A stretch of 64,000 bases of DNA. It comes from Mycolicibacterium rhodesiae (GTDB taxonomy: Bacteria > Actinomycetota > Actinomycetes > Mycobacteriales > Mycobacteriaceae). Position numbers and translations under genes: made by a program. Below the pieces are notes generated by a model, which saw only the letters and a program-made list of their open reading frames with translations, was not told the DNA's origin and ran no database searches. Shown in pieces: positions 53,777 through 62,419 of this stretch. Numbering within the stretch: the stretch's first letter is position 1; each line of letters starts with the position of its first letter. Where the stretch lies: assembly GCF_002086695.1 (NCBI RefSeq), contig NZ_MVIH01000019.1:1-64000 (forward strand), written 5' to 3'.

Positions 53777-54463
53777 TCAGCTCACCCTGGACCTGGCGGC
53801 GCGGCCGTGCGCCCTGACCGACAGCCGGATCCGACTGATACGGCCACAGCCCGACACCGGGGCATCGTCACGACCCGCAGTGATCTCATAACCGCGCACC
53901 CGCGCGTCAAGACGCATCGTCGCGCCTTGCCAGTCGCCCCGGGCCACCAGCAGGGTGCAGCCCTTCTGCCGAGCCCGCGCCACCACCGCCCGCGCCCGGG
54001 TGGCGGGCACCGTCCGGCCGGCCAGCCCGAGCACCACCAGATCCATCCCGTCCATCAACACCGCGGCCACCTCGACAGGGTCGGTGCCGGGGTCCGGGAT
54101 CATCGCCAGCCGGCTCAGGTCCGCACCCATCTCCACCGCGGCCAGCAGACCGAAATCCGGCAGTCCGACGACGGCCACATGTCCCCCGCCTGCCGTGACC
54201 GCCGCCGCCATACTCACCGGAAGCGAGAGCGCTCCCGACGCCACTGCGACAGCGCCGCGCGGCAACCCCGCCGGCAGCTGTTCGGCCAGCGATTCAGGGA
54301 CCGGTAGCAAACTTTCAGAGGCAGGAATGACCTCATCCGCCACATCCGTAACAGGCCGGGTGACGCCCACCTTCCCGGATACCGCCGCCATCTTGCGCCG
54401 CAGCTGTTCTAGCTGCTCAGCACGGTCAAGCTGACGCTTTTCCAGGGCAATCGCCGCCGCCAT
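53777..54463 (-). CDS. imuA': Mutasome accessory protein ImuA'
   Basis: The 228-residue protein has weak RecA-like character (LEKRQLDRAEQLEQLRRKMA start; GALSLPVSMAAAVTAGGGHV; LDLVVLGLAG) but no Walker A consensus, as expected for ImuA'. It is essential with ImuB for DnaE2-dependent translesion synthesis and mutagenesis in mycobacteria. ATG 54463 follows GGAGG with six bases between. The upstream open frame to 54715 is not coding. It is the first gene after the SOS box, 35 bases upstream of the start. Confidence 0.93.
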   Translation of the reverse strand: MAAAIALEKRQLDRAEQLEQLRRKMAAVSGKVGVTRPVTDVADEVIPASESLLPVPESLAEQLPAGLPRGAVAVASGALSLPVSMAAAVTAGGGHVAVVGLPDFGLLAAVEMGADLSRLAMIPDPGTDPVEVAAVLMDGMDLVVLGLAGRTVPATRARAVVARARQKGCTLLVARGDWQGATMRLDARVRGYEITAGRDDAPVSGCGRISRIRLSVRAHGRAARSRVS

Positions 54464-54498
54464 CGGCCACCTCCAACCGCGATCCCGATTCACTGTGT

Positions 54499-54514
54499 TC
54501 GAATGTATGTTCGA
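54499..54514. promoter_or_regulatory. LexA (SOS) box of imuA'-imuB
   Basis: TCGAATGTATGTTCGA (on the minus strand TCGAAC-ATAC-ATTCGA) matches the mycobacterial SOS consensus at 11 of 12 fixed positions. It lies 35 bases before the imuA' start and 112 before the divergent fba start. Confidence 0.82.
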
Positions 54515-54626
54515 TAGTCCGAGTAAACACCCACCCACCGACAGCGTCAAGCGCGGAATCTCCCCCTGGACACCCAAGCCGACGTTGGTGACGTGGTGAG
54601 AAATCGCACCTGGCACGATGCAGGGC

Positions 54627-55517
54627 ATGACGATCAACCGCGAACAAGCTGACAAGGTGGCCAATGGAGCCGGCTTCATCGCCGCGCTCGACCAGAGCGG
54701 CGGCAGCACCCCCAAGGCGCTGAAGCTCTACGGTATCGCCGAGGATGCCTACTCCGGTGACGAGCAGATGTTCGACCTGGTGCACGAGATGCGCACCCGG
54801 ATCATCACCAGTCCGAGCTTCAACGGTGACCGGATCATCGCCGCCATCCTGTTCGAGATGACCATGGATCGCGAGATCGACGGCCGCCCCACGGCCGACT
54901 ACCTGTGGAACGTCAAAAACGTCGTGCCGATCCTCAAGGTCGACAAGGGTCTGGCCGCCGAGGAAGACGGTGCTCAGGTGATGAAGCCCATCGATGGCCT
55001 GGATGCACTGCTGGCCCGCGCGAGGGAGAAGGGCATCTTCGGCACCAAGATGCGTTCGGTCATCAAGCTGCCCGGCGGCGGGCTGGACGCGGTGGTCGAG
55101 CAGCAGTTCGCGATCGCTCACCAGATCCTCGACGCCGGACTCGTGCCGATCATCGAACCCGAGGTCGACATCCACAGCCCGGAGAAGGCCGCGGCCGAAA
55201 AGCAGCTCAAGTCCGCGATCACCAGCCACCTCGGCACTCTCGGTGAGGACCAGCAGGTGATGCTCAAGCTCACCCTGCCCGACACCGACGACCTCTACCA
55301 CGATCTGGTCGAGCACCCCAAGGTGATGCGGGTTGTCGCACTGTCCGGCGGCTACAACCGAACCGATGCCTGCGAGCGCCTGGCCCGCAACCACGGTGTC
55401 ATCGCCAGCTTCTCCCGGGCGCTGACCGAGGGGCTCACCGCTCAGCAGAGCGACGACGAGTTCGACAAGACCTTGGATGAGGCGATCGCCGAAATCGCTG
55501 CCGCCTCAGCGACTTAG
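54627..55517 (+). CDS. fba: Class I fructose-bisphosphate aldolase (gram-positive type)
   Basis: The 296-residue protein closely resembles the class I aldolase of Staphylococcus (same length 296; shared segments GFIAALDQSGGSTPKALK, VHEMRTRIITSPSF, ILKVDKGLAAEEDG, LVPIIEPEVDIHSPEKAAAE). The Schiff-base Lys is probably in VMLKLTLP and the carboxylate in IIEPEV. Class I aldolases need no metal, unlike the class II enzyme usual in mycobacteria. ATG 54627 matches the family N-terminus better than 54618. It sits between imuA' and guaA, a place with no equivalent remembered from M. tuberculosis. Confidence 0.9.
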   Translation: MTINREQADKVANGAGFIAALDQSGGSTPKALKLYGIAEDAYSGDEQMFDLVHEMRTRIITSPSFNGDRIIAAILFEMTMDREIDGRPTADYLWNVKNVVPILKVDKGLAAEEDGAQVMKPIDGLDALLARAREKGIFGTKMRSVIKLPGGGLDAVVEQQFAIAHQILDAGLVPIIEPEVDIHSPEKAAAEKQLKSAITSHLGTLGEDQQVMLKLTLPDTDDLYHDLVEHPKVMRVVALSGGYNRTDACERLARNHGVIASFSRALTEGLTAQQSDDEFDKTLDEAIAEIAAASAT

Positions 55518-55529
55518 GGCTCGGGGAGG

Positions 55530-57098
55530 CTACTCCCATTCGATGGTGCCGGGCGGCTTGCTCGTCACATCGAGCACCACCCTGTTCACCTCAGGCACCT
55601 CGTTGGTGATGCGCGTCGAGATGCGCTCCAGTACCTCGTAGGGCACCCGGGTCCAGTCCGCGGTCATCGCGTCCTCGCTGGACACCGGCCGCAGCACGAT
55701 CGGATGACCGTAGGTACGTCCGTCGCCCTGCACACCGACCGAGTGGACATCGGCCAGCAGCACCACCGGGCACTGCCAGATCTGGCCGTCCAGACCGGCC
55801 GACGTCAGTTCCTCGCGAGCGATCAGGTCGGCCCGGCGCAGGGTGTCCAGCCGGGACGCCGTCACCTCACCGACGATCCGGATACCCAGCCCGGGACCCG
55901 GGAAGGGTTGGCGGCCGACGATGTCCTCCGGCAGGCCGAGCTCGCGGCCCACCGCGCGCACCTCGTCCTTGAACAGCAGTCGCAACGGCTCGACGAGCTT
56001 GAACTTCAGGTCCGCAGGCAGACCGCCAACATTGTGGTGGCTCTTGATGTTTGCCGTCCCAGTTCCACCGCCGGACTCGACGACGTCGGGATACAACGTG
56101 CCCTGCACCAGGAATTCCACCGGGTGACCGTCGGAGTCGTTCTCGGCGAGCAGGTCTCGCACCGAACCCTCGAACGCGCGGATGAACTCCCGGCCGATGA
56201 TCTTGCGCTTGCCCTCCGGATCGTGCACACCCGACAACGCCTGCAGGAAGCGACCTTCGGCGTCCACGGTCACCAGCCGTGCACCGGTGGCGGCCACGAA
56301 ATCCCTTTGCACCTGCTCTCGTTCGCCCGAACGCAGCAGTCCGTGATCGACGAACACGCACGTCAGCCGGTCACCGATGGCGCGCTGCACCAGTGCGGCG
56401 GCCACCGCGGAATCCACCCCGCCGGACAGGCCGCAAATGGCCTTGCCGTCGCCAATCTGCTCGCGTACCTGCTCGATCAGGCTCTCGGCGATGTTGGCCG
56501 GGGTCCAGCTCGCACCGATGCCGGCGAAGTCGTGCAGGAAGCGGCTGAGCACCTGCTGGCCGTGGGGGGTGTGCATGACCTCCGGGTGGTACTGCACCCC
56601 GGCCAGCCGACGGGCCCGGTCTTCGAACGCCGCGACCGGCGCACCCGAGCTGACGGCCACCACCTCGAACCCCTCCGGCGCCGAGGTGACCGCGTCGCCG
56701 TGACTCATCCAAACCGGCTGCGAACCGGGTAGGCCTGAATGCAGTTCCCCGCCAAGCACTTCCATTTCGGTGCGGCCGTACTCACTGGTGCCGGTGTGGG
56801 CGACGGTGCCGCCGAGCGCCTGGGCCATGGCCTGGAATCCGTAGCAGATCCCGAATACCGGCACATCGAGGTCGAAGACAGCCGGATCGAGTTGCGGGGC
56901 GCCGTCGGCGTACACGCTTGCCGGTCCGCCGGAGAGCACGATGGCCTGCGGATCCTTGGCCTTGATCTCCTCGACGGTCGTGGTGTGCGGGATGACTTCG
57001 GAGAAGACCCGGGCTTCCCGGACCCGACGGGCGATCAGCTGGGCGTACTGGGCGCCGAAATCGATCACCAACACAGGACGAGGCGAGGGGGATGTCAC
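55530..57098 (-). CDS. guaA: GMP synthase (glutamine-hydrolysing)
   Basis: The 522-residue enzyme converts XMP to GMP using glutamine and ATP. The class I glutamine amidotransferase domain (about 1-200) has the catalytic Cys in VFGICYGFQAMAQALGG and the His/Glu in GVQYHPEVMHT. The ATP-pyrophosphatase domain has SGGVDSAVAAALVQRA. The C-terminus ends with KPPGTIEWE, as in all GuaA. GTG start 57098 is supported by TAGACT six bases upstream, giving a leaderless transcript. It converges on fba, with 12 bases between stops. Confidence 0.97.
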   Translation of the reverse strand: MTSPSPRPVLVIDFGAQYAQLIARRVREARVFSEVIPHTTTVEEIKAKDPQAIVLSGGPASVYADGAPQLDPAVFDLDVPVFGICYGFQAMAQALGGTVAHTGTSEYGRTEMEVLGGELHSGLPGSQPVWMSHGDAVTSAPEGFEVVAVSSGAPVAAFEDRARRLAGVQYHPEVMHTPHGQQVLSRFLHDFAGIGASWTPANIAESLIEQVREQIGDGKAICGLSGGVDSAVAAALVQRAIGDRLTCVFVDHGLLRSGEREQVQRDFVAATGARLVTVDAEGRFLQALSGVHDPEGKRKIIGREFIRAFEGSVRDLLAENDSDGHPVEFLVQGTLYPDVVESGGGTGTANIKSHHNVGGLPADLKFKLVEPLRLLFKDEVRAVGRELGLPEDIVGRQPFPGPGLGIRIVGEVTASRLDTLRRADLIAREELTSAGLDGQIWQCPVVLLADVHSVGVQGDGRTYGHPIVLRPVSSEDAMTADWTRVPYEVLERISTRITNEVPEVNRVVLDVTSKPPGTIEWE

Positions 57099-57398
57099 GC
57101 ATAGAGTCTAGTGCGCGCGGATCGTCCGACCCGGTCGGCAGGCGCAGGTAGCGTTCCGCTGATGAAAGCCCTGCCGGCGGCGCTGGGCGGCGCTGCGTCG
57201 GAGTCGGTACGCGGCGACCTCGCCAGGGTCGGCGCGCATGTCACCCTTCCCCCAGGTCAGGGGTCACTCTGGCCAACCGCCAGGTCGACGGGCGGCTGGT
57301 ACTCGTCGTGACCCCACCTAACCGTGGCGATTGGCCCAGGAATGTTCTCGGGTAAGAACGGGAATGGACAGCGGGGGGATCGACAAAGGAGACCGCGG
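57099..57398. other. Gap upstream of guaA and HAD gene; possible decayed coding remnant
   Basis: This 300-base gap between the guaA start and the HAD gene holds the guaA -10 (57105-57110). On the plus strand a 66-residue open frame (57111-57311) has no recognisable product. Another frame reads VTLANRQVDGRLVLVVTP at about 57265-57320, like a beta-rich protein end, but lacks an upstream start in frame. It may be the residue of a frameshifted gene; I cannot support a gene here. Confidence 0.3.
57105..57110 (-). promoter_or_regulatory. Predicted -10 of guaA (leaderless)
   Basis: TAGACT on the minus strand is followed by six bases and the GTG at 57098, so the mRNA would start at the start codon. 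Confidence 0.5.
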
Positions 57399-58142
57399 GT
57401 GCTGGGACTGCCAGACGAGGTACATGCTTGCTTGTTCGACCTCGACGGCGTCTTGACCGACACAGCCCGGGTGCACACCCGCGCCTGGAAGTCGATGTTC
57501 GACAGTTACCTCGAGCGACGGGCGCAACGTGCGCACACCGCGTTCGTGCCGTTCGACCCGGTGCAGGACTACCGCACCTACATCGACGGCAAGAAGCGCC
57601 AGGATGGGGTGCGCTCGTTCTTGGCGAGTCGCAACATCGATCTGCCCGACGGCGACGAGTCCGACCCGTCCACCGCCGAGACGATCAACGGACTCGGTAA
57701 TCGCAAGAACGCGCTGTTCCAGCAGATCCTGCAGAAGCAGGGGGTGGAGGTGTTCGAGGGTTCGCGCCGCTACCTCGAGGCCGTGCACGCGGCGGGAATT
57801 CCCGCGGCGGTGGTGTCGTCGAGCGCCAACACCGAACAGGTCCTCCAGATCACCGGCCTGGACCGCTTGGTCCAGCAGCGGGTCGATGGAGTGACGATCC
57901 GAGACGAGAACCTGCGCGGCAAGCCCGCACCCGATTCGTTCCTGCGCGGAGCCGAACTCCTCGACGTCAAGCCGGCGAACGCGGCGGTATTCGAAGACGC
58001 CCAGGCCGGCGTCGCAGCCGGCCGGGCCGGCAACTTCGGGTTCGTTGTCGGCGTGGACCGTCTGGGACAGGCTGATGAGTTGCGACGCAACGGAGCCGAC
58101 ATCGTCGTCACCGACCTCGCACAGTTGCTCGACCCGAAATGA
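57399..58142 (+). CDS. HAD-superfamily hydrolase, beta-phosphoglucomutase-like
   Basis: The 247-residue protein is a HAD phosphatase/phosphomutase: motif I FDLDGVLTDT (nucleophile Asp14), motif II SSS, motif III GKPAPDSFLRGA, and motif IV VFEDAQAGVAAGRAG. The similarity and genetic link to a GH65 phosphorylase suggest beta-phosphoglucomutase, turning beta-glucose-1-phosphate into glucose-6-phosphate. GTG 57399 is preceded by AAAGGAG at a spacing of seven. It overlaps the GH65 gene by four bases (ATGA). The pair equals Rv3400-Rv3401 of M. tuberculosis from memory. Confidence 0.9.
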   Translation: MLGLPDEVHACLFDLDGVLTDTARVHTRAWKSMFDSYLERRAQRAHTAFVPFDPVQDYRTYIDGKKRQDGVRSFLASRNIDLPDGDESDPSTAETINGLGNRKNALFQQILQKQGVEVFEGSRRYLEAVHAAGIPAAVVSSSANTEQVLQITGLDRLVQQRVDGVTIRDENLRGKPAPDSFLRGAELLDVKPANAAVFEDAQAGVAAGRAGNFGFVVGVDRLGQADELRRNGADIVVTDLAQLLDPK

Positions 58143-60493
58143 TCAGCGGCGAAGCATTCCCGATCGAGCCCTGGCAGGTCCGGGAGACCCATCTGGATCT
58201 CGACCAACTGGCCCAGTCGGAGTCACTGTTCGCATTGTCGAACGGACACATCGGCTTTCGCGGCAATCTCGACGAGGGTGAACCGTTCGGGATCCCGGGG
58301 ACCTATCTGAACTCGTTTTACGAGACCCGGCCGCTGCCCTACGCCGAATCCGGCTTCGGCTACCCCGAGGACGGCCAGACGATCGTCGACGTCACCAACG
58401 GCAAGATCCTGCGACTCCTGGTCGACGACGAGCCTCTCGACGTGCGGTACGGCGACCTCGACGAGCATGAACGAATCCTCGATCTGCGTGCGGGAACGCT
58501 GACTCGTCGCGTGCTCTGGCGTTCACCGGCAGGCAAGCAGATCAGAATCGTATCGACGCGACTGGTGTCCCTGGTCCAGCGCTCGGTGGCGGCGATCGAG
58601 TACGTGGTCGAGGCGGTCGACGAATTCACCCGTGTCACTGTGCAATCCGAGCTGGTGGCCAATGAGGACCAACCGGAACAATCCGGTGATCCGCGGGTGT
58701 CGGCGGTGTTGAAGCATCCGTTGGAGGCGATTCAGCACGAGGTCACCGAAGAGGGTTCGCTGCTGGTGCACCGCACCAAGGCCAGCAAGTTGATGATGGC
58801 TGCCGCGATGGATCATCTGGTCGAAGTGCCCGGCCGGGTGGAGATCGACTCCATCGCGCACCAGGACATCGCACGCACCACCGTGATCTGCGGGCTTCGC
58901 CCTGGCCAGAAGCTGCGGATCGTGAAGTTCCTGGCCTACGGCTGGTCGAGCCTGCGATCTCGGCCCGCGCTGCGCGACCAGGTGGCCGGCGCACTGGCCG
59001 GGGCGCGCTACACCGGCTGGGAGGGCCTGGTGCAGACGCAGCGGGACTATCTCGACGAGTTCTGGGACTGCGCCGACGTCGAAGTCGAGGGTGATCCGGA
59101 TGTTCAGCAGGCGGTGCGGTTCGGCCTGTTCCACGTGATCCAGGCCAGCGCCCGCGCCGAGCGCCGGGCGATCCCCGGCAAGGGCCTGACCGGACCGGGC
59201 TACGACGGCCACGCGTTCTGGGACACAGAGGGTTTCGTGCTCCCTGTGCTGACCTACACCAAACCCGAGGCCGCCGCCGACGCGTTGCGCTGGCGTTCCT
59301 CGATCCTCGGCCTGGCCAAGAAACGTGCTGAGCAGCTCGAACTCCAGGGTGCGGCGTTCCCGTGGCGGACGATCCGCGGCGAGGAGTGTTCGGCCTACTG
59401 GCCGGCGGGCACCGCGGCGTGGCACGTCAACGCAGACATCGCCATGGCGTTCGAACGGTATCGGACGGTCACTGGGGATCACTCACTCGAAAAGGATTGC
59501 GGACTGGCGGTTCTCGTCGAGACCGCCCGGTTGTGGATGTCGCTGGGACATCACGACCGCGACGGCGTCTGGCACCTCGACGGCGTCACCGGTCCCGATG
59601 AGTACACCGCGGTGGTGCGCGACAACGTGTTCACCAATCTCATGGCCGCACATAACCTTCGGACAGCCGCCGACGCCTGCAATCGCAACGCCGAAACCGC
59701 ATACGAAATGGGCGTCAGCACCGAGGAGACGGCAGCGTGGCGAAATGCCGCCGACAGTGCCCACATCCCGTACGACGACGACCTGGGCGTACACCAGCAA
59801 TGCGAAGGTTTCACCCGGCTGCGGGAATGGGACTTCACCGACAACACCGTCTACCCGCTGCTGCTGCATCAACCGTATGTGCGGCTCTACCCCTCCCAGG
59901 TGATCAAGCAGGCCGACCTGGTGCTGGCCATGCAGTGGCAGAGCCATGCGTTCACCGATGCCCAAAAGGCCCGCAACGTCGACTATTACGAGCGGCGAAC
60001 CGTGCGCGACTCGTCACTGTCGGCCTGCACCCAGGCCGTCATGTGCGCCGATGTCGGCCACCTGGAACTGGCCCACGACTACACCCAGGAAGCGGCCCTG
60101 ATCGATCTTCGGGATCTGCACCGCAACACCCGCGACGGTCTGCACATGGCCTCACTGGCCGGAACCTGGACGGCACTGGTCGCCGGATTCGGCGGACTTC
60201 GCGATGACGAACACATCCTGTCGCTGGATCCCGCGCTGCCCGAGGAGATCTCCCGGCTGAAGTTCGGGTTGCACTGGCGAAAGTATCGGCTCACCGCCGA
60301 CGTCAGCCACGGCGAAGTCACCTACACGCTGCGGGACGGGCCCGACGGTCAGCTCACCATCCGGCACGCCGGCGAGGAACTGACGTTGACCACCCGCAAC
60401 ACCACCACGGTGCCGCTGCGGACCCGGCGCGCTCTGCTTCCCACTCCTGAGCAGCCGCCGGGCCGGGCGCCGCGCAGGCACATCATGCAGTGA
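58139..60493 (+). CDS. GH65 family disaccharide phosphorylase (maltose/kojibiose/trehalose type)
   Basis: The 784-residue protein has the GH65 layout: N-terminal beta-sandwich (about 1-270), (alpha/alpha)6 barrel with FWDTEGFVLPVLTY and the catalytic acid Glu488 in GVTGPDEYTAVV, and a small C-terminal beta-domain. It phosphorolyses an alpha-linked glucose disaccharide to beta-glucose-1-phosphate plus glucose, which the adjacent HAD mutase could use. The exact substrate (maltose, trehalose or kojibiose) cannot be read. Length matches the family. Confidence 0.9.
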   Translation: MISGEAFPIEPWQVRETHLDLDQLAQSESLFALSNGHIGFRGNLDEGEPFGIPGTYLNSFYETRPLPYAESGFGYPEDGQTIVDVTNGKILRLLVDDEPLDVRYGDLDEHERILDLRAGTLTRRVLWRSPAGKQIRIVSTRLVSLVQRSVAAIEYVVEAVDEFTRVTVQSELVANEDQPEQSGDPRVSAVLKHPLEAIQHEVTEEGSLLVHRTKASKLMMAAAMDHLVEVPGRVEIDSIAHQDIARTTVICGLRPGQKLRIVKFLAYGWSSLRSRPALRDQVAGALAGARYTGWEGLVQTQRDYLDEFWDCADVEVEGDPDVQQAVRFGLFHVIQASARAERRAIPGKGLTGPGYDGHAFWDTEGFVLPVLTYTKPEAAADALRWRSSILGLAKKRAEQLELQGAAFPWRTIRGEECSAYWPAGTAAWHVNADIAMAFERYRTVTGDHSLEKDCGLAVLVETARLWMSLGHHDRDGVWHLDGVTGPDEYTAVVRDNVFTNLMAAHNLRTAADACNRNAETAYEMGVSTEETAAWRNAADSAHIPYDDDLGVHQQCEGFTRLREWDFTDNTVYPLLLHQPYVRLYPSQVIKQADLVLAMQWQSHAFTDAQKARNVDYYERRTVRDSSLSACTQAVMCADVGHLELAHDYTQEAALIDLRDLHRNTRDGLHMASLAGTWTALVAGFGGLRDDEHILSLDPALPEEISRLKFGLHWRKYRLTADVSHGEVTYTLRDGPDGQLTIRHAGEELTLTTRNTTTVPLRTRRALLPTPEQPPGRAPRRHIMQ

Positions 60494-60497
60494 GCCG

Positions 60498-62234
60498 CTA
60501 GGCCCCGGTGTTGATCGGCTCGATCGGCAGGTTGCGCAGACCGCCGGGGGCGTGGGTCGGCACCACCGGATTCTTGGGCGCGATCGGCGCGAGGCGCCGG
60601 TAGGGCTGTCCCTGCGCGGGGCGCAGGTCCTCTTCACCCTTGTTGGGCCACAACGACGTTGCCCGCTCGGCCTGAGCAGTGATGGACAGCGACGGGTTGA
60701 CACCGAGGTTGGCCGACACCGAGGCGCCGTCCATGACATGCAGTGTCGGGTAGTTGTACACCCGCTGATAGGGGTCGATGACACCATTCTCGGGGCTCTC
60801 GCTGATTGCCGCACCGCCGAGGAAGTGTGCGGTCAGCGGGATGTTGAACAACTCACCCCAAGTGCCGCCGGCCACGCCGTCGATCTTCTCCGCGACACGG
60901 CGGGTCACCTTGTTGCCCACCGGAATCCAGGTCGGGTTCGGCTCGCCGTGACCCTGCTTGCTGGTCATCCGCCGTCTGCCGAACGCACCGCGCTTGGTGT
61001 AGGTGGTGATCGAGTTGTCGAGGTGCTGCATGACCAAGGAGATCATGGTGCGCTCGCTCCAGCGGCGCGGGCTGAGCATCCGGATCATGCCCTTCGGGTC
61101 CTCGCCGGCGTTGTTGAGCAATTGCTTCCAGCGCGGCACGTCGCTGCCCTCGGGTCCCGGACCGTCGGTCATCAACGTCTGCAGCAGACCCATCGCGTTG
61201 GAGCCCTTGCCGTACCGGCACGGCTCGACGTGGGTGTCCGGACTGGGGTGGATCGACGACGTGATCGCCACCCCGTGGGTGAGGTCGAGATCGGGCCGGG
61301 CCTCCAGACGTCCTGCGCCGACGATCGATTCGGAATTGGTCCGGGTCAGCACCCCGAGCTTGTCCGAGAGCTTGGGCAGCGCGCCGGTGTCGCGCATCTT
61401 GAACAACAATTTCTGGGTGCCCCAGGTGCCTGCAGCCAGGATGACCTGGTTGGCAGTGAACGTCCGGCGGTCCTTGCGGGCCACCCGCCCGGTGCGCACG
61501 GTGTTGATCTCCCAGACACCGTCGGGGCGCTGCGCGAACCCGGTGACAGTGGTCATCGGGAAGACTTGGGCGCCAGCCCTTTCCGCCAAACCGAGGTAAT
61601 TCTTCACCAGGGTGTTCTTGGCGCCGTGGCGGCAGCCGGTCATGCATTCGCCGCATTCGATACACCCGGTGCGGGCCGGGCCGACACCACCGAAGTACGG
61701 GTCGGGCACGGTCTTGCCCGGGGTCTTCTCACCGTCGACCCCGAAGAACACCCCGACCGGGGTGGGCGTGAACGTGTCGCCGACTCCCATCTCGTCGGCC
61801 ACTTCCTTCATGATGCGGTCGGCGTCGGTGAAGGTCGGGTTCTTGACGACGCCCAGCATCCGCTGCGCCTGGTCGTAGTGCGGCATCAGCTCAGCGCGCC
61901 AGTCGGTGATGTTCTTCCACTGCGGGTCGTTGAAGAACGGGTCCGGCGGCACGTACAAGGTGTTGGCGTAGTTCAGCGATCCGCCGCCGACGCCCGCGCC
62001 GGCCAGGATCATCACGTTGCGCAACAGGTGGATGCGCTGGATGCCGTAGCAGCCCAGCCGCGGCGCCCACAGGAATTCCCGCAGTCGCCAGGAGGTCTTG
62101 GCGAACTCGTGGTCGGCGTAGCGGCGGCCCGCTTCCAGAACGCCGACCTTGTAGCCCTTCTCGGTGAGGCGCAGCGCGCTGACGCTGCCGCCAAAACCCG
62201 AGCCGATGATGAGAATGTCGAAATCCGGCGCCAT
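60498..62234 (-). CDS. choD: GMC-family oxidoreductase ChoD (cholesterol oxidase-like)
   Basis: The 578-residue flavoprotein has an N-terminal FAD-binding site (DILIIGSGFGGSVSALRL), the GMC segment ILAGAGVGGGSLNYANTLY, the Cys-rich CIECGECMTGC, and the C-terminal TAHFLGGAAISE and VMDGASVSANLGVNPSLS. It matches M. tuberculosis ChoD (Rv3409c, 578 residues). ChoD is annotated as cholesterol oxidase, but its biochemical role is debated; the sequence looks like a broader GMC dehydrogenase. ATG 62234 is chosen by the N-terminal Rossmann motif. It converges on the GH65 gene. Confidence 0.9.
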   Translation of the reverse strand: MAPDFDILIIGSGFGGSVSALRLTEKGYKVGVLEAGRRYADHEFAKTSWRLREFLWAPRLGCYGIQRIHLLRNVMILAGAGVGGGSLNYANTLYVPPDPFFNDPQWKNITDWRAELMPHYDQAQRMLGVVKNPTFTDADRIMKEVADEMGVGDTFTPTPVGVFFGVDGEKTPGKTVPDPYFGGVGPARTGCIECGECMTGCRHGAKNTLVKNYLGLAERAGAQVFPMTTVTGFAQRPDGVWEINTVRTGRVARKDRRTFTANQVILAAGTWGTQKLLFKMRDTGALPKLSDKLGVLTRTNSESIVGAGRLEARPDLDLTHGVAITSSIHPSPDTHVEPCRYGKGSNAMGLLQTLMTDGPGPEGSDVPRWKQLLNNAGEDPKGMIRMLSPRRWSERTMISLVMQHLDNSITTYTKRGAFGRRRMTSKQGHGEPNPTWIPVGNKVTRRVAEKIDGVAGGTWGELFNIPLTAHFLGGAAISESPENGVIDPYQRVYNYPTLHVMDGASVSANLGVNPSLSITAQAERATSLWPNKGEEDLRPAQGQPYRRLAPIAPKNPVVPTHAPGGLRNLPIEPINTGA

Positions 62235-62290
62235 ACAAACCAGTATGAACTTACCGGCGGGTAACAAGCTAGCGAGGTGCGCCTAAGTCA

Positions 62291-62350
62291 GCGAACAGAC
62301 ACAAACTCGGGCGATTTCGAGGCGAGATGCCCGAGTTTGTGTCTGCTCGC
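62291..62350. repeat. Long palindrome, left flank of DUF559 gene
   Basis: Arms CAGACACAAACTCGGGC (62296-62312) and GCCCGAGTTTGTGTCTG (62329-62345) pair perfectly over 17 bp, extended by GCGA/TCGC past one mismatch. The core ACAAACTCGGGCGATT is repeated at 63307-63322. It lies between the choD start and the nuclease-like gene. Confidence 0.8.
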
Positions 62351-62419
62351 GCGCAAAAGGGGTGGCTATCCCCAGGCTGACGAACGCGTGACTGCCTCAG
62401 CTGCGCTTCGCGCGCCACG

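Noticed and set aside
57111..57311. 66-residue plus-strand open frame
   Set aside because: No ribosome site, no family and no coding-like pattern over its length; reported only as a gap feature.
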